This document shows positions 42,386 through 52,400 of a DNA stretch of 64,000 nt, piece by piece. This stretch comes from Bacteroidaceae bacterium (GTDB taxonomy: Bacteria > Bacteroidota > Bacteroidia > Bacteroidales > Bacteroidaceae). Numbering within the stretch: the stretch's first letter is position 1; every line of letters begins with the position of its first letter. The translations under genes and the position numbers were made by a program. The stretch is from positions 1 to 64,000 of the forward strand of contig JAFROT010000035.1 of assembly GCA_017429525.1 (NCBI GenBank), read 5' to 3'. The notes beneath the pieces are model-generated. The model made no database searches. It saw only the letters and a list, made by a program, of their open reading frames with translations, and was not told the origin of the DNA.

Positions 42386-43303
42386 ATGAAAAAAGTATTA
42401 ATCGCAACCGAGAAGCCTTTCAGCGGCGTGGCCGTGAAAGGCATTAAGGAGGTCTTCGATGCCGCAGGCTATGAGACCGCCCTGCTTGAGAAATATACAG
42501 AGAAGGCACAGCTGCTCGACGCAGTCAAGGACGCTGATGCCCTCATCATCCGTTCGGATAAGGTGGACGCCGAGGTGCTGGATGCTGCTAAGCAGTTGAA
42601 GATTGTCGTGCGTGCCGGTGCCGGCTACGACAACATCGACCTCGAAGCCGCTACGGCTCACCAGGTGGTCGCTATGAATACGCCTGGCCAGAATGCCAAC
42701 AGCGTGGCAGAACTGGTGTTCGGCCTGCTGGTCTATGCCAAGCGCAACTTCTTCAACGGCACCAGCGGTACCGAACTGAAAGGCAAGCGCCTGGGCATCC
42801 TGGCTTTCGGCAACGTAGGTCGTAACGTAGCTCGTATCGCCAAGGGCTTCGACATGCAGGTGCTGGCCTATGATGCCTACTGCCCCGCAGAGGTGATAGA
42901 GGCTGCCGGCGTGAAGGCTGTTAAGTCGCAGGACGAGCTTTTCGAGCAGAGCGACATCGTCAGCCTGCACATCCCCGCAACGGCAGAGACGAAGCAGAGC
43001 ATCAACAAGGCTCTCGTCAGCAAGCTGCCGAAGGGAGGCATCCTCGTCAACACTGCCCGCAAGGAGGTGATCAACGAGCCCGAACTGCTCGCCCTCATGG
43101 CAGAGCGTGAGGACCTGAAGTATGTCACCGACATCAAGCCCGATGCCGACGCTGACTTCGCCAAGTTCGAAGGCCGCTACTTCACCACTCCCAAGAAGAT
43201 GGGCGCACAGACCGCCGAGGCCAATGTCAATGCCGGCATCGCTGCTGCCCACCAGATTGTAGGTTTCCTCGAAGAGGGCATCACGAAGTTCAAGGTAAAC
43301 TAA
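42386..43303 (+). CDS. serA: D-3-phosphoglycerate dehydrogenase, short form
   Basis: A 305-residue NAD-dependent dehydrogenase starting serine synthesis. Start MKKVLIATEKP at 42386; the frame upstream is only repeat sequence. The 2-hydroxyacid dehydrogenase features are present: RAGAGYDNIDL, nucleotide-binding LGILAFGNVGRNVA, and the catalytic-region block LPKGGILVNTARKEV. It lacks the C-terminal ACT/ASB regulatory domains of E. coli-type SerA, so feedback inhibition by serine through an ACT domain is not expected. Flanked on both sides by copies of the inverted-repeat element. Confidence 0.94.
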   Translation: MKKVLIATEKPFSGVAVKGIKEVFDAAGYETALLEKYTEKAQLLDAVKDADALIIRSDKVDAEVLDAAKQLKIVVRAGAGYDNIDLEAATAHQVVAMNTPGQNANSVAELVFGLLVYAKRNFFNGTSGTELKGKRLGILAFGNVGRNVARIAKGFDMQVLAYDAYCPAEVIEAAGVKAVKSQDELFEQSDIVSLHIPATAETKQSINKALVSKLPKGGILVNTARKEVINEPELLALMAEREDLKYVTDIKPDADADFAKFEGRYFTTPKKMGAQTAEANVNAGIAAAHQIVGFLEEGITKFKVN

Positions 43304-43452
43304 AGACCCACCCCCGACCCCTCCCGTCAGGGAGGGGAGGGCCTGCGGGTCGTGTGACAAAGTATTATTATTTATTGTTTAAAAGAATGACCCTATAGAC
43401 CTCTATGCGCTAGCCGCTCCCCTCCCTGACGGGAGGGGTTGGGGGTGGGTCT
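43304..43452. repeat. Inverted-end element, copy B
   Basis: Left arm 43304-43339 (AGACCCACCCCCGACCCC...) and right arm 43417-43452 are near-perfect reverse complements. It fills the gap between serA and the DUF1015 gene, starting one base after the serA stop. Confidence 0.85.
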
Positions 43453-43456
43453 GGTT

Positions 43457-44701
43457 ATGGCAAAGATTAAACCTTTCAAGGGCTTGCGTCCACCAAAGGA
43501 GCTCGTAGAGCAGGTGGAGAGCCGTCCGTATGACGTCCTCGAGAGCGAGGAGGCCCGCGCAGAAGCTGGCGACAACGAGAAAAGCCTATACCATATTATT
43601 AAACCGGAGATTAACTTCCCCGTAGGCACGAGCGAGTATGACCCACGTGTCTATGAGGAGGCTGCCCGCCAGTTCCAGAAGTTCCAGGACAAGGGATGGC
43701 TCGTGCAGGACAAGGATGAGCACTACTACATCTACGCTCAGACGATGAATGGCAAGACACAGTACGGCCTCGTCATCGGTGCCTACGTAGATGATTATAT
43801 GAACGGCACGATCAAGAAGCACGAGCTGACGCGTCGTGACAAGGAAGAGGACCGCATGAAGCACGTCCGCGTGAACAATGCCAACATAGAGCCTGTCTTC
43901 TTTGCCTATCCCGACAATGCTGTGCTCAACGAGCTGCTCATGCGCTATGCCGCTACAGAGCCCGTGTATGATTTCATTGCTCCTATCGATGGCTTCCGCC
44001 ATCAGTTCTGGGTGGTCAGCGATGCCGCAGACATCCAAACGATTACTGAGGAGTTCCGCAAGATGCCTGCCCTCTATATCGCCGATGGACATCATCGTTC
44101 TGCCGCAGCCGCCCTTGTGGGTGCAGAGAAAGCTCGTCAGAACCCCAACCATCGTGGTGACGAGGAGTACAACTACTTCATGGCCGTAGCTTTCCAGGCT
44201 TCGCAGCTGACCATCCTCGACTACAATCGCGTCCTCAAGGACCTGAATGGACTGACCTCCGAGCAGTTCCTGGATGCTATCCGCAAGAACTTCACGGTCG
44301 AGGATAAGGGCACGGAGATCTACAAACCCGCACGCCTGCATGAGTTCTCACTTTATCTCGACGGTCACTGGTTCTCGTTGGTGGCCAAGGAAGGCACTTA
44401 CGACGAGAGCGATCCCATCGGTGTGCTCGACGTGGACATCTCCAGCCGCCTCATCCTTGAGGACATCCTGCAGTTGGGCGATTTGCGCAGCAGCAAGCGT
44501 ATTGACTTCGTAGGAGGTCTGCGTGGGTTGGGCGAACTGAAGCGTCGTGTCGACAGCGGCGAGATGCGTGCCGCTTTGGCCCTCTATCCCGTTTCGATGC
44601 AGCAGATCATGGACATCGCCGACAGCGGTAAGATCATGCCACCGAAGGCTACCTGGTTCGAGCCTAAGCTGAGAAGCGGGTTAGTTATTCACAAACTCTA
44701 G
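43457..44701 (+). CDS. DUF1015-family protein, putative serine-pathway enzyme
   Basis: A 414-residue protein of the DUF1015 family, start MAKIKPFKGLRPP at 43457. Landmarks: VESRPYDVLESEEA near the N-terminus, DKEEDRMKHV, and A-D-G-H-H-R-S-A-A-A (about 209-218). That last block resembles the D-G-x-H-R motif of ParB/Srx-fold proteins, which include serine kinases; the resemblance is an observation, not a proof. Its fixed place behind serC and serA suggests a role in serine or phosphoserine metabolism, and no serB-type phosphatase is seen in this cluster. Confidence 0.85.
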   Translation: MAKIKPFKGLRPPKELVEQVESRPYDVLESEEARAEAGDNEKSLYHIIKPEINFPVGTSEYDPRVYEEAARQFQKFQDKGWLVQDKDEHYYIYAQTMNGKTQYGLVIGAYVDDYMNGTIKKHELTRRDKEEDRMKHVRVNNANIEPVFFAYPDNAVLNELLMRYAATEPVYDFIAPIDGFRHQFWVVSDAADIQTITEEFRKMPALYIADGHHRSAAAALVGAEKARQNPNHRGDEEYNYFMAVAFQASQLTILDYNRVLKDLNGLTSEQFLDAIRKNFTVEDKGTEIYKPARLHEFSLYLDGHWFSLVAKEGTYDESDPIGVLDVDISSRLILEDILQLGDLRSSKRIDFVGGLRGLGELKRRVDSGEMRAALALYPVSMQQIMDIADSGKIMPPKATWFEPKLRSGLVIHKL

Positions 44702-44842
44702 ACCCCCTCCTCACTCCCCCTTGTAGGGGGAGGGTGGATACCTTCAAGTGTTGCTGTCATAAATTTGTGAGAATTGAATCAGAACCAGTCCACAAAAGAT
44801 ACTACTCCCCTCCCTAAAAAGGAGGGGCAGGGGGGTGGGTCT
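44700..44842. repeat. Inverted-end element, degenerate copy C
   Basis: Left part GACCCCCTCC...GGGGGAGGGT (44701-44735) and right part CTCCCCTCC...GGGGGTGGGTCT (44805-44842) correspond to the arms of copies A and B but have diverged. The right arm runs into the yigZ reading frame. Confidence 0.65.
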
Positions 44843-45433
44843 GATTCCTACCTCACCATAGCTTCCCCTTCGGAGGGACAGATTACGGAGAAGCGAAGCA
44901 AGTTTCTTGCCTTCGCTTTTCCGGTTTCCACAGTAGAGGAGGTGAAAGAGCTGCTGGAGGAATATCAGAAGAAATACTATGATGCGCGCCACGCCTGCTA
45001 TGCCTATATGCTTGGACACGAGCGACTTGTTTTTCGTGCCAACGACAACGGCGAACCCAGTGGCACGGCGGGCAAGCCTATTCTCGGGCAAATCAACTCA
45101 AACGAACTGACAGACATCCTCATCATCGTAGTTCGCTATTTCGGTGGCGTAAAGCTCGGGACGAGTGGGCTCATACAAGCGTATAAAGCTGCTGCTGCCG
45201 AAGCTATAGCTGCAGCTACCATCATCGAGAAGACTGTCGACGAGCAGATAATCGTTTCGTTTGAGTATCCGCTCATGAATTCTGTCATGCGTATTGTGAA
45301 GGAAGAGGAACCGACAATCGTCGCTCAGGCCTTCGACAACGACTGTCAGATGACCCTCGCCATACGTGCATCGCTTATGCCCCGCCTTCGTCAACGTTTG
45401 GAGAAGGTAGATGGCGTGAGTATCGTGGAGTGA
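44774..45433 (+). CDS. yigZ: YigZ/IMPACT-family protein with repeat-derived N-terminus
   Basis: A 219-residue protein of the YigZ/IMPACT family (UPF0029). The domain starts at about residue 26 (YLTIASPSEGQITEKRSKFLA) and carries the signature D-N-G-E-P-S-G-T-A-G-K-P at about 92-103. The C-terminal ferredoxin-like domain is complete. Residues about 11-24 (T-P-L-P-K-K-E-G-Q-G-G-G-S) are translated from the arm of inverted-repeat element C. No ATG or GTG is available: the only start after the upstream in-frame stop is TTG at 44774. The element probably displaced the original start. IMPACT proteins affect translation and Gcn2-type signalling in eukaryotes; the bacterial role is unclear. Confidence 0.88.
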   Translation: MNQNQSTKDTTPLPKKEGQGGGSDSYLTIASPSEGQITEKRSKFLAFAFPVSTVEEVKELLEEYQKKYYDARHACYAYMLGHERLVFRANDNGEPSGTAGKPILGQINSNELTDILIIVVRYFGGVKLGTSGLIQAYKAAAAEAIAAATIIEKTVDEQIIVSFEYPLMNSVMRIVKEEEPTIVAQAFDNDCQMTLAIRASLMPRLRQRLEKVDGVSIVE

Positions 45434-45441
45434 ATGAAAAA

Positions 45442-45466
45442 GGGACGCCCGTTGATGGTGCGTCCC
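45442..45466 (-). terminator. Terminator of sdaA
   Basis: GGGACGC/GCGTCCC hairpin followed, on the minus strand, by TTTTTC, 20 nt past the sdaA stop. It lies between convergent yigZ and sdaA. Confidence 0.7.
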
Positions 45467-45485
45467 ATGATGAATCTGCTAAGCC

Positions 45486-46688
45486 TTAGTGGTTTATCTT
45501 GGCGAGTCCGCCTTCTGACGTCTCTTTGTAAAGGGACGGGAGGTCGTGGCCGGTCTGCTTCATCACCTTGACGACGCGGTCGAACGAGACGCGATGCTGA
45601 CCATCGGACAACGAAGCGTAGAAGTTGGCATCGAGGGCACGAGCGGCAGCGAAAGCATTACGCTCGATACAAGGAATCTGTACGAGTCCGCACACGGGGT
45701 CGCACGTCATGCCAAGGTGATGCTCGAGGCCCATCTCGGCAGCATATTCAATCTGAGCTACCGAACCACCAAAGAGCTGGCAGGCTGCGCCCGAAGCCAT
45801 AGCGCTGGCAACGCCCACCTCGCCCTGACAACCTACGTCGGCCCCCGAGATGCTGGCATTGTGCTTGACGAGATTGCCGATGAGACCAGCTGTAGCAAGG
45901 GCATGAAGGATACGCTCCTCTGCGAAGAGATGACCACGACTCAGGTGATAGAGCACGCCTGGCAACACGCCACAAGACCCACAGGTGGGAGCCGTGACGA
46001 TGGTGCCACCAGAGGCATTCTCCTCACTTACGGCAAGCGCATAGGCATAGACGAGGCCATCGCTCTGCAGGTTGGCTTTATAGCCTTTTGCCTTTGTGAA
46101 ATAGACAGGAGCCTTGCGTTGAAGGCCTAAGGGGCCGGGGAGTATGCCTTCATGGTTGATGCCTCGTTCTACCGACTCTTGCATCACTTGCCATACCTCA
46201 CGGAGGTAGTCCCATAGCTCTGCACCCTCGCATTGCTCAACGTACTCCCAGAAGGTGTGACCTGTACGTTGGCACCATTCCATAATCTCGGTCATGGTGT
46301 TGAGGGGATAGAGCGACTCTTCTGCTTCGGATGGCTCGTCCTTGCCTTCAGAGAGGGCGCCACCGCCTATGCTATAGACGGTCCATTCGTCAGTGAGGGT
46401 TCCATCCTCCTGCTTGACGGCAAACTTCATGCCGTTGGGATGATAAGGGAGAAAGACGCTCGGGGCCCAATGAAGGTCGACGGGAGCTTGCTCTTCCAAG
46501 ACGCGTAGGATGGCCACATCCGTCATGTGTCCCTTGCCAGTGGCGGCCAAGGAACCATAGAGGGTAACATCAAAGGCCTTTGCCTCTGGATGACGGGCGA
46601 GATACTGGCGGGCGGCAGCTTGCGGGCCCATGGTATGGCTGCTTGAGGGGCCGGTGCCTATGCGGTATAATTCACGTAAGCTTTTCAT
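45486..46688 (-). CDS. sdaA: L-serine ammonia-lyase (iron-sulfur type)
   Basis: A 400-residue single-chain enzyme converting L-serine to pyruvate and ammonia. Start MKSLRELYRIGTGPSSSHTMGP at 46688 is the family N-terminus; the frame continues upstream but without family features. Cluster-binding cysteines occur in APTCGSCGV and MTCDPVCGLVQIPC. Both the beta and alpha domains are in one chain. It is opposite in effect to serC/serA on the facing strand, so synthesis and breakdown of serine lie next to each other. Confidence 0.94.
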   Translation of the reverse strand: MKSLRELYRIGTGPSSSHTMGPQAAARQYLARHPEAKAFDVTLYGSLAATGKGHMTDVAILRVLEEQAPVDLHWAPSVFLPYHPNGMKFAVKQEDGTLTDEWTVYSIGGGALSEGKDEPSEAEESLYPLNTMTEIMEWCQRTGHTFWEYVEQCEGAELWDYLREVWQVMQESVERGINHEGILPGPLGLQRKAPVYFTKAKGYKANLQSDGLVYAYALAVSEENASGGTIVTAPTCGSCGVLPGVLYHLSRGHLFAEERILHALATAGLIGNLVKHNASISGADVGCQGEVGVASAMASGAACQLFGGSVAQIEYAAEMGLEHHLGMTCDPVCGLVQIPCIERNAFAAARALDANFYASLSDGQHRVSFDRVVKVMKQTGHDLPSLYKETSEGGLAKINH

Positions 46689-46782
46689 TGTATGTAGAGA
46701 ATGTGTGGACTCGGCGACGAAATCACCGAGCACTGCGGCTTTAATGTCTGGGGGATTCCCTTTTTCTCTTTTGGTCCTGTAT

Positions 46783-47895
46783 TTATTCTCTTCTTTCGTA
46801 GCCCCAGTCGTCGATGGCTTGTCCCCAGTGCTCGTTGACAAGCTGGATGGTGCGAGGCTTGTACTCGTACTTGTTCTTCTTGTAGCCGCGCTTGCTCTCG
46901 ATGTAGGCACGGATGGCAGGTTCCGACTCCTCCCAGCCCGGCAGCTGGAGTTTAGCGTAGATGTCTTTGGTCGTGGCGTAGGCATCACGCTCGAAGTCCT
47001 CGAATCTTACTTCGTAGAGGTTGCCCTCGGGGATGAATTTCTTCTGCTCCTGATAAGCCTTGTAGAGACGCGGATAGACTTCGATGGCGTTCATCTCAAT
47101 CTGGTCGTCACTGACGTCCTGCAGCTTCAGGGGCGCAATGGTCTGCGTGAAGAACGAACGAGTGGACTCGAAGACCGTGTAAGGGTTGCGCATCAGATAG
47201 ATGAACTTGGCGTTGGGGAAGAGGTCGACAAGCGCCTTGACGTGCCCTGTATGCGGTGGGTTCTTGGAGAGATACTGTGTTCCGCCTGTGTTCCAGAGCG
47301 AGATTTTGACACAGCGCATGAATGCTTCCTTGTAGGCTGCTTCTTCTTCAGGCGTGATCTTCTCGAAGGTGAGGTAGCGGTCGCAGTAGTCGAGCATCCG
47401 CTTGGGGAAATACCAGAAGTTGTAGTAGGAGTAAGGCATCGTGTTATTGAGCGCAAACTCTTCTTCCTGAGGTGTATCGGGCGTCAGTTCCATGCCATCG
47501 GTGGGGCGGTGGTTGGGAATGAAGATGTTCATCATGAACTTGAAGAACGGTTGTCCGAACATCATCAGATGGGGGAATACGGTCTGATAGGTTGTCGTAT
47601 GCCCGAAGTGCTCATCCTGTGCGAAGATATTGTGGACGAAGGTTGTCCCGGACCGCCAGTGACCCAGGATGAACAGGGGATCGTGCTCCAGAGGTTTGTC
47701 GGCAAGCAACTTCTTATAGCGGCGCTCTTGAATGGGTGTCAGTACAGACAGCAGTCGACAGATGCTCTTTGTCAGATAGTATTTCGTGCGGAAACCTTTG
47801 TCGATAGGCTCTTCGGCAGTCATTTCCTTGAACGTCTTCCAGTCGGCTCCCACGAGCGGGTTGACGGGAAGGTCTTCGAATTTCAATAGTCCCAT
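46783..47895 (-). CDS. PAPS-dependent sulfotransferase
   Basis: A 370-residue cytosolic sulfotransferase (Sulfotransfer_3 type). The 5'-phosphosulfate loop is L-G-H-W-R-S-G-T-T-F (77-86) and the 3'-phosphate block is FIYLMRNPYTVFESTRSFF (about 231-249). It moves the sulfo group from PAPS to an acceptor. It is encoded 21 bases after cysN, with cysC, cysD and an SLC13 anion transporter in the same leftward run, so PAPS supply and use are genetically coupled. From memory, a similarly organised gut Bacteroides locus has a sulfotransferase acting on cholesterol and other steroids; acceptor identity here is not shown and could instead be a lipid or glycan. Confidence 0.85.
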   Translation of the reverse strand: MGLLKFEDLPVNPLVGADWKTFKEMTAEEPIDKGFRTKYYLTKSICRLLSVLTPIQERRYKKLLADKPLEHDPLFILGHWRSGTTFVHNIFAQDEHFGHTTTYQTVFPHLMMFGQPFFKFMMNIFIPNHRPTDGMELTPDTPQEEEFALNNTMPYSYYNFWYFPKRMLDYCDRYLTFEKITPEEEAAYKEAFMRCVKISLWNTGGTQYLSKNPPHTGHVKALVDLFPNAKFIYLMRNPYTVFESTRSFFTQTIAPLKLQDVSDDQIEMNAIEVYPRLYKAYQEQKKFIPEGNLYEVRFEDFERDAYATTKDIYAKLQLPGWEESEPAIRAYIESKRGYKKNKYEYKPRTIQLVNEHWGQAIDDWGYERRE

Positions 47896-47916
47896 AGTTG
47901 AATAGGAATAGGTAAA

Positions 47917-49344
47917 TTACTTAACCACTCTCACTTCCAGTCCTTGGCGGGCAAGTTCCTTGACAGCGGTATCGATGGCAGCGTAGTGTTCTTGGCCGAT
48001 GCCGAGTTTCTTCAGGTCGAGTGTCGGCACGAGGTCGTTCTCGAGAGCGCTCTCGTCAAGCGGTTCGAGGATCATGCCAACGGCGGAGGTGTTGTTGGTG
48101 ATGGGGTCGATAAGGATGAAGGCGCCCGTCTGGCGATTCTTGGCGTAGGCATCGAAGAAGAGTGTCTTGGCCGTGAGGATATCGACTTGTCCGATTTCAT
48201 TGAGTTGGAAGGGCTTGCCTTCTTTCTTCTCAAGGGTGTTCACGTCCACGCGGTGACGGATGGCAGCGATGGTAGCTCGCGTCGTGTTGGTGTTGTGCTT
48301 GAGGAAGAATTGTTTGCCCGTGTCCATGGTTTCTTCGTCCATCCAAACGAGCATGGTGGTGAAGTGGCGTCCGATGTGAGGGAGATTGTCGGGATGCACA
48401 ATCATCTCGCCGCGGCTGATGTCAATCTCGTCCTCGAGGGTGATGGTGACGCTCTGTGGCGGAAAGGCTTCCTGCAGTTCGCCATCGTAGGTGACGATGC
48501 TCTTGACATGGCTGCGCTTCATGGAAGGCAGCGCGATGACTTCGTCGCCCTTGCGGACGATGCCACTCGCCACTTTGCCGCAGAAGCCGCGGAAGTTGAG
48601 GTCGGGGCGCAGGACGTACTGTACAGGATAGCGTAGGTCGACGTAGTTGCGGTCGGCGTGGATGGGTACAGTCTCCAAGAACTCAAGGAGGGGCGTACCA
48701 TCGTACCACGGAGTCTTCTCGCTCTTCTCGACTACATTGTCGCCATCGCGGGCCGACAGCGGGAAGCAGGTGACGTCTTCGATGCCAAGATGGTCGGTCA
48801 GCATCTTGTAATCGGCAACAATGCTGTTGAATACTTTCTGGTCGAAGTCCACAAGGTCCATTTTGTTCACAGCCAGCACGATATGCTTGATGCCCAGCAA
48901 TGAGACGAGGAAGGTGTGACGCCGAGTCTGAGTGATGACACCTTTGCGTGCATCGATAAGGATGATGGCCAGGTTGGCCGTCGAACCGCCCGTAATCATG
49001 TTGCGGGTGTACTGTTCGTGTCCCGGAGTATCAGCGATGATGAACTTGCGACGGTTGGTCGAGAAATAGCGGTAAGCCACGTCGATGGTGATGCCTTCTT
49101 CGCGCTCGGCTTTCAGACCATCGAGCAGCAAGGCATAGTCGATGTGATCACCTGCATTGCCAACGCGCTTGGAGTCGCGCTCCAGGGCTGTGAGCTGGTC
49201 GTCGTAGAGTTTCTTGGAGTCGAAGAGAAGTCGGCCGATGAGCGTTGACTTGCCATCGTCGACAGAGCCAGCCGTGAGCAAGCGGAGAAGGTCTTTTTGC
49301 TCGTCGGCATCGAGGTAGGCTTTGATATCGAGTTTATTATCCAT
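47917..49344 (-). CDS. cysN: Sulfate adenylyltransferase subunit 1 (GTPase)
   Basis: A 475-residue GTPase that drives ATP sulfurylase activity of CysD. G1 [10 protein letters not shown]3 DTPGHEQY and G4 NKMDL are intact. It ends after the EF-Tu-like domains, without the fused APS kinase found in some species; the kinase is encoded separately as cysC. Unusually it does not follow cysD directly: a 3.9-kb helicase gene lies between them. Confidence 0.95.
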   Translation of the reverse strand: MDNKLDIKAYLDADEQKDLLRLLTAGSVDDGKSTLIGRLLFDSKKLYDDQLTALERDSKRVGNAGDHIDYALLLDGLKAEREEGITIDVAYRYFSTNRRKFIIADTPGHEQYTRNMITGGSTANLAIILIDARKGVITQTRRHTFLVSLLGIKHIVLAVNKMDLVDFDQKVFNSIVADYKMLTDHLGIEDVTCFPLSARDGDNVVEKSEKTPWYDGTPLLEFLETVPIHADRNYVDLRYPVQYVLRPDLNFRGFCGKVASGIVRKGDEVIALPSMKRSHVKSIVTYDGELQEAFPPQSVTITLEDEIDISRGEMIVHPDNLPHIGRHFTTMLVWMDEETMDTGKQFFLKHNTNTTRATIAAIRHRVDVNTLEKKEGKPFQLNEIGQVDILTAKTLFFDAYAKNRQTGAFILIDPITNNTSAVGMILEPLDESALENDLVPTLDLKKLGIGQEHYAAIDTAVKELARQGLEVRVVK

Positions 49345-49427
49345 TTGAATGTGTGAGTTTTGATTCTTTGAAGCTATAGGTTATATAGGAACTATAGAAG
49401 CAATGTATACGATAGATGTTATGGAGG

Positions 49428-52400
49428 CTATAGCGCTTTGAGCGTTTCGCCTTCGCGCGTGATTTGACCGCTCTTGAGCAGACGTGCCACGCTGCGAGTG
49501 ATGGCATTGTCAATTTTGGTAGTACGCCGTGTATAGCCCAGCATGCGGTTGGCTGCCAGCTTGATACCATCGAGGGGGATGGCAATCTGTTCCTTGACCA
49601 CCTGCAGGACGACCTCGTCGATCTTACTGTCGGGAATCTCGTCGATGTCACGCTTTTCTCCAGTGCTGTTCTTCACGGCAACAGGCTTGGGCGCCTTGAC
49701 CGTTTCAGCTACGATCTTCGGATTGGTGAGGTTGAGCGGTGCATCATTCTTTTGTGCCGAGCCTTTCGTCTCGATGGCACTGACGATAGCATCGAGAACA
49801 CGTTGACGGTTCTGCATCCAATCGATGCTCCATACGCGGATCACTTTCCACCCGAGTCCCTGCAAGACGGATGGTTGTGTGAGCTCACGGTCGCGTGCAA
49901 TCTTGGTGGCGTTGCGAGCATGGTTGTCGATGAGGATGCCGAGGAGATAACGTTCGCGGTCAGCTGGATCAACGACAGCCACGTCAACCTTGAACAGGGA
50001 ACGTCCAACGGCCGTTGAAGTCTCATAGCCGAGTGCGGAGAGTGCGGCAGCGATATCGTCGGCCAATGCATCGGCCGCAATAGTGGTTGCTTTGGCAGTC
50101 GTCTCTTTCTTCAGGAGTTGTCCTGTCTCGGCATACTTGAGGAACTTCTGCAGGCCTTCCACACCAAGGGCTTTGGAGCGGCGTAGGTCAATCTGCTCAG
50201 CACGTAGTGTTGAGAAGACAATCATCTCATAGCGAGCACGAGAGACGGCTACATTCAGTCGCCGTTCGCCGCCGCGGTTGTTGAGGGGACCGAAGTTCAT
50301 GCTTACGTTGCCGTCCTTGTCTGGACCGTAGCCTACGCTGAAGAGGATGACGTCGCGCTCATCGCCCTGGACATTCTCAAGGTTCTTCACGAAGATGGGT
50401 TCCTCTGCCTGGAGTGCCTTCGCTTCCAGTTCGGGCTTGCCACTGAGGGCTTCCATGAGAACATCTTCGATGAGGTTTTGCTGAGCGACGGAGAAGGAGA
50501 CCACGCCAATGCTGTATTTCGAGAGTTCTTTGTCAGCGAGACGGCGCAGGATCTCAGCTACTACGGCATCGGCTTCAGCACGGTTACTGCGCTTACCGCC
50601 TTTGTCGTAAGTTCCTTCAACCTTTACGAGCGACACCTTTTGCAGGCGGTCGTCAGCGGAGGGGAAGGTGAAGAGTCGTCCATCGTAGTACTCTTGGTTG
50701 GAGAATGCGATGAGCGATTCGTGCTTTGAACGGTAGTGGAAAGCCAGATAGTGGTCGGGGATGGACAGTGCCTGACAATCGTCGAGGATGCTGTCAAGGT
50801 CGTCGATTTCGGCATCCTCGTCGTCAACTTGTTGTGCATCAAAGAAACTTGTCGGCGGCATTTGCTTGTTGTCGCCCACAACGATGAGCGCCTTGCCGCG
50901 CCCGATAGCACCAACGGCTTCAGAGGTAGGCATCTGCGAGGCCTCGTCGAAAATGACAAGGTCGAACTTAGGCCACCGGAGGTCGATGAACTGTGCCACG
51001 CTGATGGGGCTCATGAGCATGCATGGGCATAGCTTGGGCAGCAGATTGGGAATCTGGTCGATGATGTGACGGATGGAGGTGCCGCGACCGCCATTGGCTA
51101 TATTTCGCTTGAGGATGTTTACCTCAGAGCCTGTAGCCGCTTCGATGCTGATGCTGGGGATGCGGGCAGCCAAACGGCAGTAAAGTTCTTTCTTGGTGAG
51201 TTCCTGAAAGTGCTCAGTGAGTTGGCGATAGCGCGCGATGACGTCATCGAAGACGAGGCCGCTGAACTGACGAAGGCTGTCGTTGCCGTCGATCATCGTC
51301 AGTGCCCATTCCTTATATAATTCGCGTGCGAGGGCTTTTGCGCTGTCTGCTCCGCTTTGGCCAGCTTCGATGAGGTCGACTGCGGGTTGCCAGTTCTGGC
51401 GAACAAGTTCAGCCCGCTGGCTGGACCACTGGAACCATTCGCGCCACTCGTCCTTGTGTGCGAGCCACGTTGAGATGGTTTCGCTTGACAACGATGGTGA
51501 TACTTGCTGAAGGCTATCCAGGAAACTGGAAACACCAGCCTTAGATACCGAGCCATCAATCTTCTGCAGTCGCTTGACGAACTTGTTTGTGGATAAGAGT
51601 TTGGGCAAGAACCATTTCCCCTGTATCGCCTGCCATTCAGCAAGCAGTGCTGATGGCTGTTCGCCAGAAGCTTGAAGTTGCCGCAATAAAGTCTCTAGTT
51701 GTGCCAGACTCTCGCGTCGGTCGTCCTTGGGTGCAAGACCATTCAGAGGATGCAAGGTAGGATGCCCCGTCACTTGGAACACTGCGTCGAGTTTGGTAAG
51801 CGTGTCCGTGAGTGCTGCAAGGTCGCTCTCTTTCTTACTCTTGGAAAAATCGAACGAGATGTCAGCCTTCGCTGTTTCGCCAAGATTCAAGTAGCGGTCG
51901 ATGCAATCATAGACCGAGAGACCGCAGTCGCCGACCTGATGTACGGCCTGCATATAGCCATTGAGTTGCTGGCGCAGGTCATAGAGTTCCTTGGAGCGTT
52001 TCTCGAAATCTTCGCTCACGTGGCCGTGGGTGACGTCGAGCGCTTGCTGCAGTTGTTCGAGGAAGTGCGTCTTGGTGACTTTGTTGGAGTGTAACTCAAG
52101 ACAGAACGGGTCGAGCCCAATCTTGGCAAGACGTTTCTGAACGACACTCAAGGCCGCCATCTTCTCCGCAACGAACAGCACGCGTCGCCCTTGATAGAGC
52201 GCATTGGCAATCATGTTGGTGATAGTCTGCGACTTACCCGTTCCCGGAGGGCCGTAGAGAATGAAACTCTTGCCTTCGCCACTCTCGATGACTGCTTCAA
52301 GTTGGGAAGAGTCGACGCTGATGGGCGTTGCGACTTCGGCCGGTAATGCGGTGAGGTCAAATTGATGAACATCGACGGTCGGGTCGGTCTCAGGTATCGT

